DNA from: JARROD01 sp037384225
GTDB lineage: Bacteria; Pseudomonadota; Gammaproteobacteria; Pseudomonadales; Cellvibrionaceae
Direction of reading: 5' to 3'
DNA length: 64,000 nt
Assembly (NCBI GenBank): GCA_037384225.1
Contig: JARROD010000001.1
Span: forward strand, 40,821-104,820
The notes under the pieces are model-generated. The model saw only the letters and a list, made by a program, of their open reading frames with translations, was not told the origin of the DNA and did not search any database. Positions 1-8,245 of this stretch are shown in pieces. The translations under genes were made by a program, and so were the position numbers. Positions within the stretch are counted from its first letter, which is position 1. The number at the start of each line of letters is the position of its first letter.

Positions 1-360
1 CTGGAGTCCTGGCAGTGCGAGGTCGCCTGCGCGAGGTCGTATACGCAAGCCGAACAGTGCTCCGATACCGTAAATCCGCCCGATATGATTATCGCTGATT
101 ATCATCTGGATTTGAGCAACAGTGAGCCAAACAACGGTATTGACTGTGTTTTGGCCCTGTTTGCGCTATGGCGACAGGCACGCCCCTGTATCGTTATTTC
201 CGCCGACCGCACTGAAACAGTAAGAGCACGGGCGCATAAACAGGGCTTTTTATTTCTGCGCAAACCCGTAAAAGCGGCAGCTTTGCGCGCAACACTCAAT
301 CACGCGGCGCTACAGTTGCGGGCACAGGGTGGTTCACCATCAAAGCCTGAGCAGCAATGA
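1..360 (+). CDS. Hybrid sensor histidine kinase, C-terminal receiver domain (5' end outside window)
   Basis: The frame is open from the first base to a TGA at 358-360, so this is the tail of a longer gene; 119 residues are visible. They look like a response-regulator receiver domain: PDMIIADYHLD carries the likely phospho-acceptor Asp, VISAD the conserved hydroxyl/switch strand, and FLRKPV the conserved Lys-Pro near the end. A receiver at the end of a long protein next to a LuxR-type regulator is typical of a hybrid histidine kinase with its output regulator, for example the NahK/ErcS' type. The kinase part is not visible, so that class is inference. Its 3' end overlaps the convergent regulator gene by 65 bases. 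Confidence 0.7.
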   Translation: MESWQCEVACARSYTQAEQCSDTVNPPDMIIADYHLDLSNSEPNNGIDCVLALFALWRQARPCIVISADRTETVRARAHKQGFLFLRKPVKAAALRATLNHAALQLRAQGGSPSKPEQQ

Positions 361-1000
361 TGACCTGCTTGCGGTCTCTGACATTGAGCTTGCGCAAAAT
401 GGCCGTGACATGGGCTTTGACCGTCGGCTCGGAGATATTCAGTTCAAAAGCGATCTGTTTGTTCAGCAGACCTTCGGTAATCATTGTGTACACGCGAAAC
501 TGGTGCGGCGTCAGTGTCGCCAAGCGCCGGGCAAATTCCGCAGTGGCCTGGTCTAGCCCCCGTTCCACCCGTTGCAGAGATTGTGAAAACCAGGTATCTC
601 CCGTCAGCAAGGCTGCCACTGCCGCCGCCAGCTCCAGGGGTGAGAGGGTTTTAGGAATAAATCCAGAGGCGCCCAAATCCGCCGCTTGACGAATAATGTA
701 GGGTTGGTCCGAGGCAGAAATAATTGCAATCGGCACCGACGGAAAAGCGCCCCGCAGGTTCGCCAATCCACAAAAGCCCTGGGCCTCCGGCATATTGAGG
801 TCCAACAACACCAGATCCGTATCCGGATGGCGCTCGAGCAGCTCATGCACAGCCGTTATTGTATCAGCCTGCAAAAGGCAGGGTTGTGCCTCACTGTCGA
901 GCCCGCTTTGCAATGTCTGCTGCAAAGCGGCGCGAAATAACGGGTGGTCGTCGGCAATGACTATTTTTGTCGCTATTTCATCTTCAATCGCTTGTGTCAT
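296..1000 (-). CDS. NarL/FixJ (LuxR-type) response regulator
   Basis: A 234-residue DNA-binding response regulator. The N-terminal receiver has the acidic pair in IVIADDHP (about residues 17-18), phospho-acceptor Asp67 in LLDLNMP and the conserved Lys in GFIPK. After a linker, residues about 165-230 form a GerE/LuxR helix-turn-helix (LTPHQFRVYTMI, NKQIAFELNISEPTVKAHV). It probably takes phosphate from the hybrid kinase encoded convergently beside it. The target genes are unknown; the next gene on this strand, a 3-hydroxybutyrate dehydrogenase, is adjacent but not clearly co-regulated. Confidence 0.88.
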   Translation of the reverse strand: MTQAIEDEIATKIVIADDHPLFRAALQQTLQSGLDSEAQPCLLQADTITAVHELLERHPDTDLVLLDLNMPEAQGFCGLANLRGAFPSVPIAIISASDQPYIIRQAADLGASGFIPKTLSPLELAAAVAALLTGDTWFSQSLQRVERGLDQATAEFARRLATLTPHQFRVYTMITEGLLNKQIAFELNISEPTVKAHVTAILRKLNVRDRKQVIIAAQALMVNHPVPATVAPRD

Positions 1001-1038
1001 CCGGGGAAGTTTTTTAGTTATTCTCTACTCGGGAGAGG

Positions 1039-1815
1039 TTACTGCGCTGTCCAGGCACCGTCTATCGGCAGCGTCGTACCCGTCATGGTGCGGGCAAATT
1101 CACCGCATAAATACAACACCAACTGGCCGATGTTCTCCGGCGGTGTCATGTCCGGCATGGGTTGCTTGTCGGTAATCAGCTTTCGCTTTGCCTCCTCCAG
1201 CGGCAGACCTTCCTTTTCTGCATAGGCGTCTATCTGTTTGGCGATCAGAGGCGTATCAACCCAGCCTGGACAAATGGCGTTGCAGGTAATACCGGTTTCC
1301 ACATTTTCCAGCGCCACCACCTTGGTCAACCCCACGATACCGTGTTTGGCCGCCACATAGGCCGCTTTATTGACCGAGGCCACCAACCCGTGTACCGAGG
1401 CGATATTGACAATGCGTCCCCAGCCGGCCTTTTTCATCGCTGGAACAGCGTAATGGATAGTGTGAAACGCGGAACTGAGGTTAATGGCGATAATATCGTC
1501 CCATTTTTGGCGCGGAAAATCCTCTACGGCGGCAGTAAACTGAATCCCCGCATTGTTCACCAAGACATCGAGACTACCCAGCTCCACCTGAGTGCGTTGT
1601 ACCAAATCGGCAATGCTGTCAGCATTGCGCAAGTCCGCATCGCTGAAGAGTGTCTTTATCTGGTACTGGCTTTTGAATTCCTGTGCCAGGGCATCGCCCT
1701 CATCGGGGGATACCAGCCCGTGCAGGGCCAGATCCATACCCGCCCCGGCCAGAGCATGTGCTACGGCCAACCCAATACCACTAGTAGAACCTGTTACTAA
1801 TGCGACCTTTGCCAC
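1039..1815 (-). CDS. bdhA: D-3-hydroxybutyrate dehydrogenase (SDR family)
   Basis: A 258-residue short-chain dehydrogenase that oxidises 3-hydroxybutyrate to acetoacetate with NAD+, a step in poly-hydroxybutyrate and ketone-body use. Visible are the Rossmann motif TGSTSGIG (residues 8-15), NNAG at 87-90, and the catalytic Ser140 (NIAS), Tyr153 and Lys157 (YVAAK). The stretch around HGLVAS and AAKHGIVGLTKVVALE is characteristic of the 3-hydroxybutyrate dehydrogenase branch, and the length is normal. It is monocistronic as far as can be seen, with the response-regulator gene 38 bases downstream. Another SDR alcohol dehydrogenase remains possible. Confidence 0.85.
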   Translation of the reverse strand: MAKVALVTGSTSGIGLAVAHALAGAGMDLALHGLVSPDEGDALAQEFKSQYQIKTLFSDADLRNADSIADLVQRTQVELGSLDVLVNNAGIQFTAAVEDFPRQKWDDIIAINLSSAFHTIHYAVPAMKKAGWGRIVNIASVHGLVASVNKAAYVAAKHGIVGLTKVVALENVETGITCNAICPGWVDTPLIAKQIDAYAEKEGLPLEEAKRKLITDKQPMPDMTPPENIGQLVLYLCGEFARTMTGTTLPIDGAWTAQ

Positions 1816-1910
1816 GGCTAAACCCTCGCTTTTAAATGTTTTGCTTGCCCTTATACCAGTTCTGATATTACTTGAACTTTATACTTTAGTTGTACAAGAC
1901 CCGAGTTTGA

Positions 1911-2501
1911 TCAAGCCCTCCGCCACACCAGCAGGCGATTATTGGCCGGCATTGTATTGTCCTCCACCAGTTCCAGGCCGATTTCCCGGGCCAGCTTGTC
2001 GACCTTCTCAAAATCGCGGATGCCGCGATGTTCCTCCTGTGCCTTTAGCCAGATATCGAAACGCTGGTTACTCTCACTGGTATACTCACCGTTATAGTTA
2101 AATGGCCCGTAAAGGGCAAACACGCCACCTGGCAACAATGTGTGGCCCAAGCCCGCAAACAGCTTTCCAACCATTGACCAAGACATGATATGGACAGTGT
2201 TGGCGGAAAACACCGCATCCACCGGCGCCACTCCCCAATCGGAGGCACTGACATCGAGCTCCCGCGGGGAATGCAAATTTTCCAGCGGGTATTCGGCCAT
2301 CCATTGCAGAATGCCCTCGTGGTTCTCTTGCAGATCACTGGTATACCACTGCAAATGGGGCAGGTGCCTGGCAAAATACACCGCGTGTTGCCCGGTACCG
2401 CTGCCTATTTCCAGTACCCGGCGGCGATCGGAAAATACTCTCCTCAACACCGCCAATATAGGATCGCGATTATTCTGACAAGCCTGTGAAAAAGGTTTCA
2501 T
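1911..2501 (-). CDS. DUF938 family SAM-dependent methyltransferase-like protein
   Basis: A 196-residue protein of the DUF938 family. The S-adenosylmethionine-binding loop is VLEIGSGTGQHAVYFA at about residues 30-45, followed by the acidic strand LQWYTSDL and later VDAVFSANTVHIMSW. The family has a class I methyltransferase fold, but to my knowledge its substrate is not established, so no function is claimed. The usual length is about 200 residues. The gene is flanked by intergenic spaces of about 95 and 235 bases and seems to stand alone. Confidence 0.75.
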   Translation of the reverse strand: MKPFSQACQNNRDPILAVLRRVFSDRRRVLEIGSGTGQHAVYFARHLPHLQWYTSDLQENHEGILQWMAEYPLENLHSPRELDVSASDWGVAPVDAVFSANTVHIMSWSMVGKLFAGLGHTLLPGGVFALYGPFNYNGEYTSESNQRFDIWLKAQEEHRGIRDFEKVDKLAREIGLELVEDNTMPANNRLLVWRRA

Positions 2502-2735
2502 TCTATTATTTCCTCATTTCAAGCGCGCAACATAAGGCGACAACACAGCATATTTTTTTAATTATTCGCTATAAAAAGAGTACCGGCTTTGATAAACGTC
2601 GCGGCATTCTTCATCAGGGGCAGTAGGGTATACTCAAAGGGCTTGATAGCAGCCGGATATGGATAGCGATTATACGCCATCATTCCAGCAAGTGGGCAGG
2701 AAGCACTTCGGAAGCGGTGACGTGGATCTGTCACC

Positions 2736-3080
2736 TCAACCCGCCATCTCCATCGTAGCGACTTCGCCATCACGGGTAGTGGCACGAACTACCCACTGTT
2801 TTAGCATGGAACTGTCTCTGAGAACCACGTCGGGAAGTTGGTAAAAGTGGGAGGGAATATCGCCCTCTTTGCAGGGTTGGAATGCGGCTGCGCCTAAAGC
2901 TTCGAAATCCGGACGGTTGCCGGCATCGGTTTTAAAATATAGGGTATCGTTTACAATAATCGCAAACAGATGATTATTGCAATACAGACCCACTTCGCCA
3001 AACAGGCGGCTTGCCCTTACGGGCGCCACAGTCGATAACTTGTCGACAATATCATCGAAATATTCTTTTGAAACTGTCAT
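2736..3080 (-). CDS. TfoX N-terminal-domain protein
   Basis: A 114-residue protein matching the TfoX/Sxy N-terminal domain: VRASRLFGEVGLYC, then LFAIIVNDTLYFKTD and a C-terminal part around FYQLPDVVL. In Haemophilus and Vibrio, full-length TfoX/Sxy promotes competence gene expression. This protein has only the N-terminal domain, as in many stand-alone bacterial homologues whose role is unknown, so a competence role should not be assumed. The intergenic spaces on either side (2502-2735 and 3081-3321) show no other gene. Confidence 0.75.
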   Translation of the reverse strand: MTVSKEYFDDIVDKLSTVAPVRASRLFGEVGLYCNNHLFAIIVNDTLYFKTDAGNRPDFEALGAAAFQPCKEGDIPSHFYQLPDVVLRDSSMLKQWVVRATTRDGEVATMEMAG

Positions 3081-3321
3081 TTTCCTTACCGGTGTCGTGC
3101 CCGTTCCTTAGGAACATCCACGAAATAACTTCCGGTTTTCGTGTATGCCCCTTAACGGGTCAGAATTTACAGTGGCATTTTAAGCAAAGCAAGCGTTTTC
3201 ACGGATCCACCAACCCAGTGCTTGAAATTACCGCAATCAAATAAGTTGGCACCTATAAACCGGCCGCAAAGCAGTGAAAAAAATGATGTGAATGGCACAA
3301 TAATGCAACATAAAGGCATGT

Positions 3322-4101
3322 TTACAGTCCCGCTTCCTTGCGGGTAAAAACCAGCTCGCCGCCGCGGGAAAGAGATTGATTAAAACAATAGCCGGCAACG
3401 TCGAACTCTTTTAACGCATCGGCATGCTGTAACCGATTTTTAATAATAAACGCGCTCATCATTCCCCGAGCTTTTTTCGCGAAAAAGCTGATCACTTTAT
3501 ACTGCCCGCCTTTAAAGTCTTTAAAAACCGGAGTAATCACCTCGGCGTTGAGATGCTGCGGCCGCACCGACTTAAAATACTCATTGGAAGCCAGGTTAAC
3601 CAGTGTTTCCGAATTGCTGGCCCGCAGTTGCCGATTCAGCGCCTCGGTTATTTTTTCACCCCAAAATCCATACAAGTCCGTTGCTCTTGAATTTTTAAAG
3701 CGAGTGCCCATCTCCAGCCTGTACGCCTGCATTAGGTCCAGCGGCCGCAGCAATCCGTAGAGGCCAGACAATATACGCAGACACTTTTGCGCGAACTTAA
3801 AATCGCCGCTATCAAAGTTTTCCGCTTCCAGCCCAGTGTATACATCGCCTTTAAACGCCAGCAGCGCCTGTTTTGCATTGGTTTGTGTAAACGGGCAATG
3901 CCAGCTATGGAAACGGTCGTAGTTGAGCAGCGCCAGTTTATCGCTAATACCCATCAGCTTTGCAATATCCTGCGGCGCTAGCTGTCTGAGTTCATCGATA
4001 AGAATTTGAGAATCATCCAAAAACTCTGGCTTGGTCGCAATGCGGGTGGGGGGTGGAGTTTCGTAATCAAGGGTTTTGGCCGGGGAAATTACAGTTAACA
4101 T
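3322..4101 (-). CDS. yaaA: Peroxide stress protein YaaA (DUF328/UPF0246)
   Basis: A 259-residue member of the YaaA family, which in E. coli limits intracellular free iron and damage during hydrogen peroxide stress. Family hallmarks are [14 protein letters not shown] at the start, the conserved [16 protein letters not shown] region at about residues 48-63, and [15 protein letters not shown] near the middle. The length matches the E. coli protein (258). It ends about 240 bases from the TfoX-N gene and starts 56 bases after the DUF4265 gene on the same strand, so the two may be co-transcribed. Confidence 0.92.
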   Translation of the reverse strand: MLTVISPAKTLDYETPPPTRIATKPEFLDDSQILIDELRQLAPQDIAKLMGISDKLALLNYDRFHSWHCPFTQTNAKQALLAFKGDVYTGLEAENFDSGDFKFAQKCLRILSGLYGLLRPLDLMQAYRLEMGTRFKNSRATDLYGFWGEKITEALNRQLRASNSETLVNLASNEYFKSVRPQHLNAEVITPVFKDFKGGQYKVISFFAKKARGMMSAFIIKNRLQHADALKEFDVAGYCFNQSLSRGGELVFTRKEAGL

Positions 4102-4157
4102 TTTACAGCTCTACCTATTTTTTCAGTATTTTCGATGCTTGCTTTAGAACCACTCGT

Positions 4158-4640
4158 TTATTCGGGTTTGAGTATTTCAAGCCACCAATTGAGAGGCGTC
4201 TGGCCGTCCCGGGGGTCATATACATTGCCGTAGTTCCAGGTACAGTCGGCTTCTCCCCCTAAGTATCGATTCAAAATACTTTCTATCGCCGTGAATCCAC
4301 AACTGACATGAATAGAGTACACCAACAGGCGTGGGGTTTCGGTATCCAACTCACCACCCAGCTTTTCCAGCTCCGGTGTGAGTTTATCACTCAAGGCGTA
4401 AATATCACCGCGGCTGATTACCCGGATACTGAGGTTGCCACTGCGCTTGACAACCGAGAACTCGCTACTGTCGGCTTCGAACTTAATCGTGTCGCCACTG
4501 GCCAGCCCTTTTACAAAAGCCGGCGATTTGACCAACTGACAGGTGTCGTCATCATTGACTTTTACCTGTAACCGCTCCACCACCGGTTTGCCCCCAACGC
4601 CGGTTCCGGCAATTAATTCGATAACTTGCAAAGCACTCAT
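4158..4640 (-). CDS. DUF4265 domain-containing protein
   Basis: A 160-residue soluble protein resembling the DUF4265 family: an N-terminal beta-rich part with FVKGLASGDTIKFE, and a C-terminal half with YSIHVSCGFTAIESILNRY and NVYDPRDGQTPLNWWLE. The family has no assigned activity that I know of. It is upstream of yaaA on the same strand with a 56-base gap. A short imperfect tandem repeat (4663-4715) lies just upstream of the start codon. Confidence 0.65.
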   Translation of the reverse strand: MSALQVIELIAGTGVGGKPVVERLQVKVNDDDTCQLVKSPAFVKGLASGDTIKFEADSSEFSVVKRSGNLSIRVISRGDIYALSDKLTPELEKLGGELDTETPRLLVYSIHVSCGFTAIESILNRYLGGEADCTWNYGNVYDPRDGQTPLNWWLEILKPE

Positions 4641-4662
4641 GTCGTATACCTTGGTACAATAC

Positions 4663-4715
4663 GGCTGTATTTATATGGCTCACGGCTGTATTTATACGGC
4701 TCACGGCTGTATTTA
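4663..4715. repeat. 21-bp tandem repeat, 2.5 copies
   Basis: Units start at 4663 and 4684, with a partial unit at 4705. The unit begins ggctgtatttata and ends ggctcac; the two full units differ at one base. The array lies 22 bases upstream of the DUF4265 start codon, between that gene and the divergent M48 protease gene. It could affect a promoter, but no operator is recognised. Confidence 0.8.
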
Positions 4716-4847
4716 ATGACGGCCCGAAGCCCTCCCCCCTGTTGCAGAGCCCGGGTGGGCCCGCTAAATAGGGGGTAAACAGACTATTATACGTAAGAAT
4801 CAAAAGCGCCTACAGGCAAGAATCAAAATCGTTAAGGAGAAGGTTTT

Positions 4848-6140
4848 GTGCGTTTAATCAAATTCGTTTTCGCCACCCTAATAACCACCCTAACCCCGGC
4901 AGCAGTGCTGCTGACAGGCTGCACGGTCAATCCGGTTACCGGTGAATCCCAACTTTCCATCATTTCCCCGGAACAGGAAGTGGCCATCGGCAGTAAAAAT
5001 TACGGTCCCTCACAACAATCCCAGGGCGGACGTTACACCGTAGATCCGGACTTGACCGTGTATGTCAACTCGGTGGGGCAAAAGCTCGCCGCCGTCAGCG
5101 ATCGGCCCGGCCTGCCCTATGAATTTGTGGTTCTCAACAACGATGTACCCAATGCCTGGGCCCTGCCGGGTGGCAAAATCGCCATTAACCGCGGACTGAT
5201 TACGCAATTAGAAGACGAATCCCAGCTCGCGGCAGTACTCGGGCATGAAATCGTTCACGCCGCCGCCCGCCACGGCGCTCTGCAAATGACCCAGAACATG
5301 GTTTTGCAGTTGGGGGTTTTCGCCGCCGGAGCCGCCGCCAAGGGCACCGAATACGCCGATCTCGCCGCCTCGGGCGCCAGTATCGGCGCCGCCGCCTGGC
5401 AAGCCCGTTACGGTCGCCAGCAGGAACTGGACGCCGACGCCTACGGCATGGATTACATGGCTCGCGCCGGCTACGACCTCCAGGGGGCCGTGGAGCTACA
5501 GCGGACTTTTGTGAAACTGTCCGCAAACAGGCAATCGAACTGGTTCGAGGGATTGTTCGCCAGCCATCCGCCATCGCCGGAAAGGGTTGCGGCAAACCAG
5601 GCCAAAGCCCGCAACCACACCGGTGGAAACCGCAACCGAAAAACGTTTCAGCGCGCCATAAGACAGCTGAGTAAAGACCAGGTCGCTTATGATAAGCACA
5701 AGGACGCCATAAAAGCCGCCAATAACAAAAACTATAAACAAGCGCTTACCCTCACCAAGCAGGCCATTAATATTCAACCCAACGAGGGTGTGTTCTGGGA
5801 GACCGAAGGCCACTTGCAGCAAAAGCTGGGGAACAACAAGGCCGCCTTATCGTCTTATGAGCGCGCGATAAAAAACAACCCGGAATATTACAAACCTTAT
5901 CTGGCGAAAGGTTTACTGTTGAAAAAGCTGGAAAATAATCAGGCCGCTCAAGCCAGCCTGCTCACCAGCCAAAAGTACTTGCCGACTCAGATGGCGAGTT
6001 ACCACCTGGGTGAACTGGCACTGCTGCGCAATGACCAGGGCCAGGCGATAAAATACTTTCAAAGCGCCGCCCAGGGCGGCGGGGAACTGGGACAGGCGGC
6101 CCAGCAAAAACTCAATGGCTTGACCCAGTCATCGCAATGA
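4848..6140 (+). CDS. M48 family metalloprotease lipoprotein with TPR repeats
   Basis: A 430-residue predicted outer-membrane or periplasmic lipoprotein. The signal peptide ends in lipobox LLTGC (Cys25). The zinc protease motif HEIVH is at residues 133-137, and the third ligand is probably the Glu in QQELDADAYG. The C-terminal third (about 285-425) contains tetratricopeptide-like repeats (YKQALTLTKQAINIQPNEG, NKAALSSYERAIKNNPEYY). This is the BepA/YcaL/LoiP type, which helps with outer-membrane protein quality control. The start is GTG at 4848, supported by aaggag at 4834-4839, eight bases upstream. It has no partner gene; an assembly gap lies 25 bases after the stop. Confidence 0.88.
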   Translation: MRLIKFVFATLITTLTPAAVLLTGCTVNPVTGESQLSIISPEQEVAIGSKNYGPSQQSQGGRYTVDPDLTVYVNSVGQKLAAVSDRPGLPYEFVVLNNDVPNAWALPGGKIAINRGLITQLEDESQLAAVLGHEIVHAAARHGALQMTQNMVLQLGVFAAGAAAKGTEYADLAASGASIGAAAWQARYGRQQELDADAYGMDYMARAGYDLQGAVELQRTFVKLSANRQSNWFEGLFASHPPSPERVAANQAKARNHTGGNRNRKTFQRAIRQLSKDQVAYDKHKDAIKAANNKNYKQALTLTKQAINIQPNEGVFWETEGHLQQKLGNNKAALSSYERAIKNNPEYYKPYLAKGLLLKKLENNQAAQASLLTSQKYLPTQMASYHLGELALLRNDQGQAIKYFQSAAQGGGELGQAAQQKLNGLTQSSQ

Positions 6141-6149
6141 TAAAAACGA

Positions 6150-6165
6150 GTAACTTCTCAATAAC
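6150..6165. repeat. Family-1 inverted-repeat terminus at the edge of an assembly gap
   Basis: The bases just before the N run read gtaacttctcaataac, identical to the first 16 bases of the palindromic element at 19609 and 48252. The gap therefore probably began inside another copy of this element. The first eight bases after the gap (tcaataac, 6212-6219) repeat the last eight before it. Confidence 0.75.
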
Positions 6166-6211
6166 NNNNNNNNNNNNNNNNNNNNNNNNNNNNNNNNNNN
6201 NNNNNNNNNNN
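6166..6211. other. Assembly gap (46 N)
   Basis: 46 undetermined bases between the protease gene and the small lipoprotein gene. Both neighbouring reading frames are complete outside the gap: the protease stop is at 6140, and the lipoprotein stop codon lies at 6212-6214. Confidence 0.99.
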
Positions 6212-6433
6212 TCAATAACTGCGGCAGACAAAGGAAGTCTGCTCCTCCCGGCGCCGCTCACACTCTTTGCGCAAATTTTCGCAGGCGGTCGCCTTACCTG
6301 GGGCCGTAGGCGCATTGTCCAGGCATTGTGCATATTTTTGCGCCAGCTCGGCATCCGGCATCGAGCGAATTTTCGAAGACTTCCCACAACCGGCAAACAT
6401 GGCGGCTGCACAAATAACACACAATAGTCGCAT
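6212..6433 (-). CDS. Small predicted lipoprotein of unknown function
   Basis: A 73-residue protein with a clear lipoprotein signal: MRLLCVICAAAMFAGC, with the lipidated Cys at residue 16 in lipobox FAGC. The mature part is short, charged and Cys-containing (CLDNAPTAPGKATACENL, then an arginine-rich CERRREE stretch ending FVCRSY). Including the lipidated one it has four or five cysteines, so disulfides are possible. I do not recognise a family. The stop codon is the first triplet after the assembly gap, so the end is real sequence unless the join is wrong. It is upstream of nothing obvious; phoU ends 127 bases away on the same strand. Confidence 0.65.
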   Translation of the reverse strand: MRLLCVICAAAMFAGCGKSSKIRSMPDAELAQKYAQCLDNAPTAPGKATACENLRKECERRREEQTSFVCRSY

Positions 6434-6560
6434 GGGCCTTTACAGTCTTAAGTAGGGTGAATTTGGCATCCTATAAAGCGGAATACTATAGCGCCAAAAA
6501 CTTTCCCAAGACAAGGGGTGAATGGCCCGAAAAAAGTTACCCTTCAATTATCGGGGGTTT

Positions 6561-7286
6561 TTAGGGGTTTTCCTGCACCTGGCGTTTCATTTCTTTAAGG
6601 CTGATATGCCGTACATCCAGGCCTTTAACCAGGAAAATGATATGCTCGGAAATGTTTCGGGCGTGGTCTCCGATACGCTCCAGGGAGCGCAGCGCCCACA
6701 TAACATTCATCACCCGACTGATGGAGCGGGGATCTTCCATCATATACGTCACCAACTCGCGTACCGCCGATTTGTACTCACGGTCGACATTTTTATCGTC
6801 CTGAGCAACCTGCAGGGCCACATCGACATCGAAACGGGCAAATGCATCAAGGGTGGCATTAAGCATTCTCAAGACACTTTTGCCGATATGCCGCAATTCC
6901 ACATAACCCCGGGGCGACTCACCCTCCTCGTTGAGCGCAATCGCCATTTTGGCAATTTTCTGAGCTTCATCGCCAATGCGCTCCAGATCACGGGTGATCT
7001 TGGTTGCCATCAGCACCATGCGCAGGTCAGAGGCGGCCGGCTGGCGCCGGGCCAGAATCGCAATGGCCTGCTCGTCCAGTGCGACTTCGCGCTTGTCAAC
7101 CTCGTTCTCAATTACCAGGACTTTTTCCGCCAGGTCGCCGTCGGCGGTTTCTATCGCAGCGATGGCGTCAGATAACTGCTGCTCTACAACGCCTCCCATT
7201 TCCAGAAGCTGAGTTTTGAGCTCTTCCAGGTCCGTGTTGAACTGTTGTGAAATGTGTTGGTCGAGATGCAAATTGTCCATAACCAC
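6561..7286 (-). CDS. phoU: Phosphate transport system regulator PhoU
   Basis: A 241-residue PhoU with two helical repeats, each with the conserved metal-site motif: DLERIGDEAQKIAK at about residue 95-110 and SLERIGDHARNISEH near 200-215. PhoU links the Pst transporter to the PhoR/PhoB two-component system and restrains the Pho regulon when phosphate is plentiful. It is the last gene of pstSCAB-phoU, 8 bases downstream of pstB. phoB and phoR are not in this window. Confidence 0.97.
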   Translation of the reverse strand: MVMDNLHLDQHISQQFNTDLEELKTQLLEMGGVVEQQLSDAIAAIETADGDLAEKVLVIENEVDKREVALDEQAIAILARRQPAASDLRMVLMATKITRDLERIGDEAQKIAKMAIALNEEGESPRGYVELRHIGKSVLRMLNATLDAFARFDVDVALQVAQDDKNVDREYKSAVRELVTYMMEDPRSISRVMNVMWALRSLERIGDHARNISEHIIFLVKGLDVRHISLKEMKRQVQENP

Positions 7287-7294
7287 CTTCTTGT

Positions 7295-8167
7295 CTAACC
7301 GAAACGACCGGTAATATAGGCTTCGGTCAATTCATGATCGGGATTCGTAAAAACCTTTTCTGTATTGTTAACTTCTATCAATTTACCCAGATGAAAATAG
7401 GCTGTGCGCTTGGATACCCTCGCGGCCTGTTGCATAGAGTGAGTCACTATGGCTATGGTAAAATTTTCGCTCAACTCGGCAATCAACTCTTCAATCCTTG
7501 CCGTGGCAATGGGATCGAGCGCGGAGCAGGGCTCATCCATCAGAATCACTTCCGGGCTCACGGCAATGGTGCGAGCGATACACAGCCGCTGTTGCTGACC
7601 ACCGGACAGCCCTGTGCCAGGCTGGTGCAGGCGATCTTTTACTTCATTCCATAGACCCGCTTTTTTCAAACTGGTTTCAACAATTTCATCCAGGTCACCG
7701 CGGCGCGACGCCAGACCGTGGATGCGCGGGCCATAGGCGACATTGTCGTAAATGGATTTGGGGAAGGGGTTGGGCTTTTGAAATACCATCCCCACCCGCG
7801 CCCGCAACGGCACTACATCCATTTTGGCATGGTAAATATCTTGTCCCTCCAGTTGCAGTGAACCTTCGACACGGCAAATATCGATGGTATCGTTCATACG
7901 GTTGAGGCTGCGCAGGAAAGTTGACTTTCCGCACCCCGAGGGACCTATCATCGCCACTACCTCATTGCTGCCGATATCCATACTGACATCAAATATAGCC
8001 TGCTTTTCGCCGTAAAACACATTGACACCGCGCATCGCCATCTTCGGTAATTCGACAAAAGGGGCTCCCACTGTTTCACTGCTGCTTTGCTGATTTTCAG
8101 CCATGTTTACTGTTTGGCTCATTAACGGGTCAGCGCTCAGGTTTGTGTTTACAACGGCTTCTATCAT
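7295..8167 (-). CDS. pstB: Phosphate ABC transporter ATP-binding protein PstB
   Basis: The ATPase of the high-affinity phosphate importer. It has Walker [10 protein letters not shown], signature LSGGQQQR, Walker B VILMDEP followed by CSALDP, and the H-loop in [13 protein letters not shown]. The ATG at 8167 is chosen because ggagag sits just upstream at a good distance; this gives 290 residues. A GTG at 8209 would add 14 residues ([10 protein letters not shown]...) and cannot be excluded. Even from 8167 the protein has an N-terminal extension of about 35 residues before the ABC domain. It lies between pstA and phoU in the operon. Confidence 0.96.
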   Translation of the reverse strand: MIEAVVNTNLSADPLMSQTVNMAENQQSSSETVGAPFVELPKMAMRGVNVFYGEKQAIFDVSMDIGSNEVVAMIGPSGCGKSTFLRSLNRMNDTIDICRVEGSLQLEGQDIYHAKMDVVPLRARVGMVFQKPNPFPKSIYDNVAYGPRIHGLASRRGDLDEIVETSLKKAGLWNEVKDRLHQPGTGLSGGQQQRLCIARTIAVSPEVILMDEPCSALDPIATARIEELIAELSENFTIAIVTHSMQQAARVSKRTAYFHLGKLIEVNNTEKVFTNPDHELTEAYITGRFG

Positions 8168-8245
8168 CTGTCTCTCCAGGTTCCACACAGAACTCACCAC
8201 TGTGGGCACTTGTTTTTATTTCACATTGACCGCTTTCGTCGGTCC

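Noticed and set aside
4552..4803. Reading frame with repeated INTAVS residues
   Set aside because: It is the translation of the 21-bp tandem repeat and overlaps the DUF4265 gene; no signal of coding.
5200..5595. Long minus-strand frames inside the M48 protease gene
   Set aside because: They are arginine/proline-rich shadows of a GC-rich coding region.
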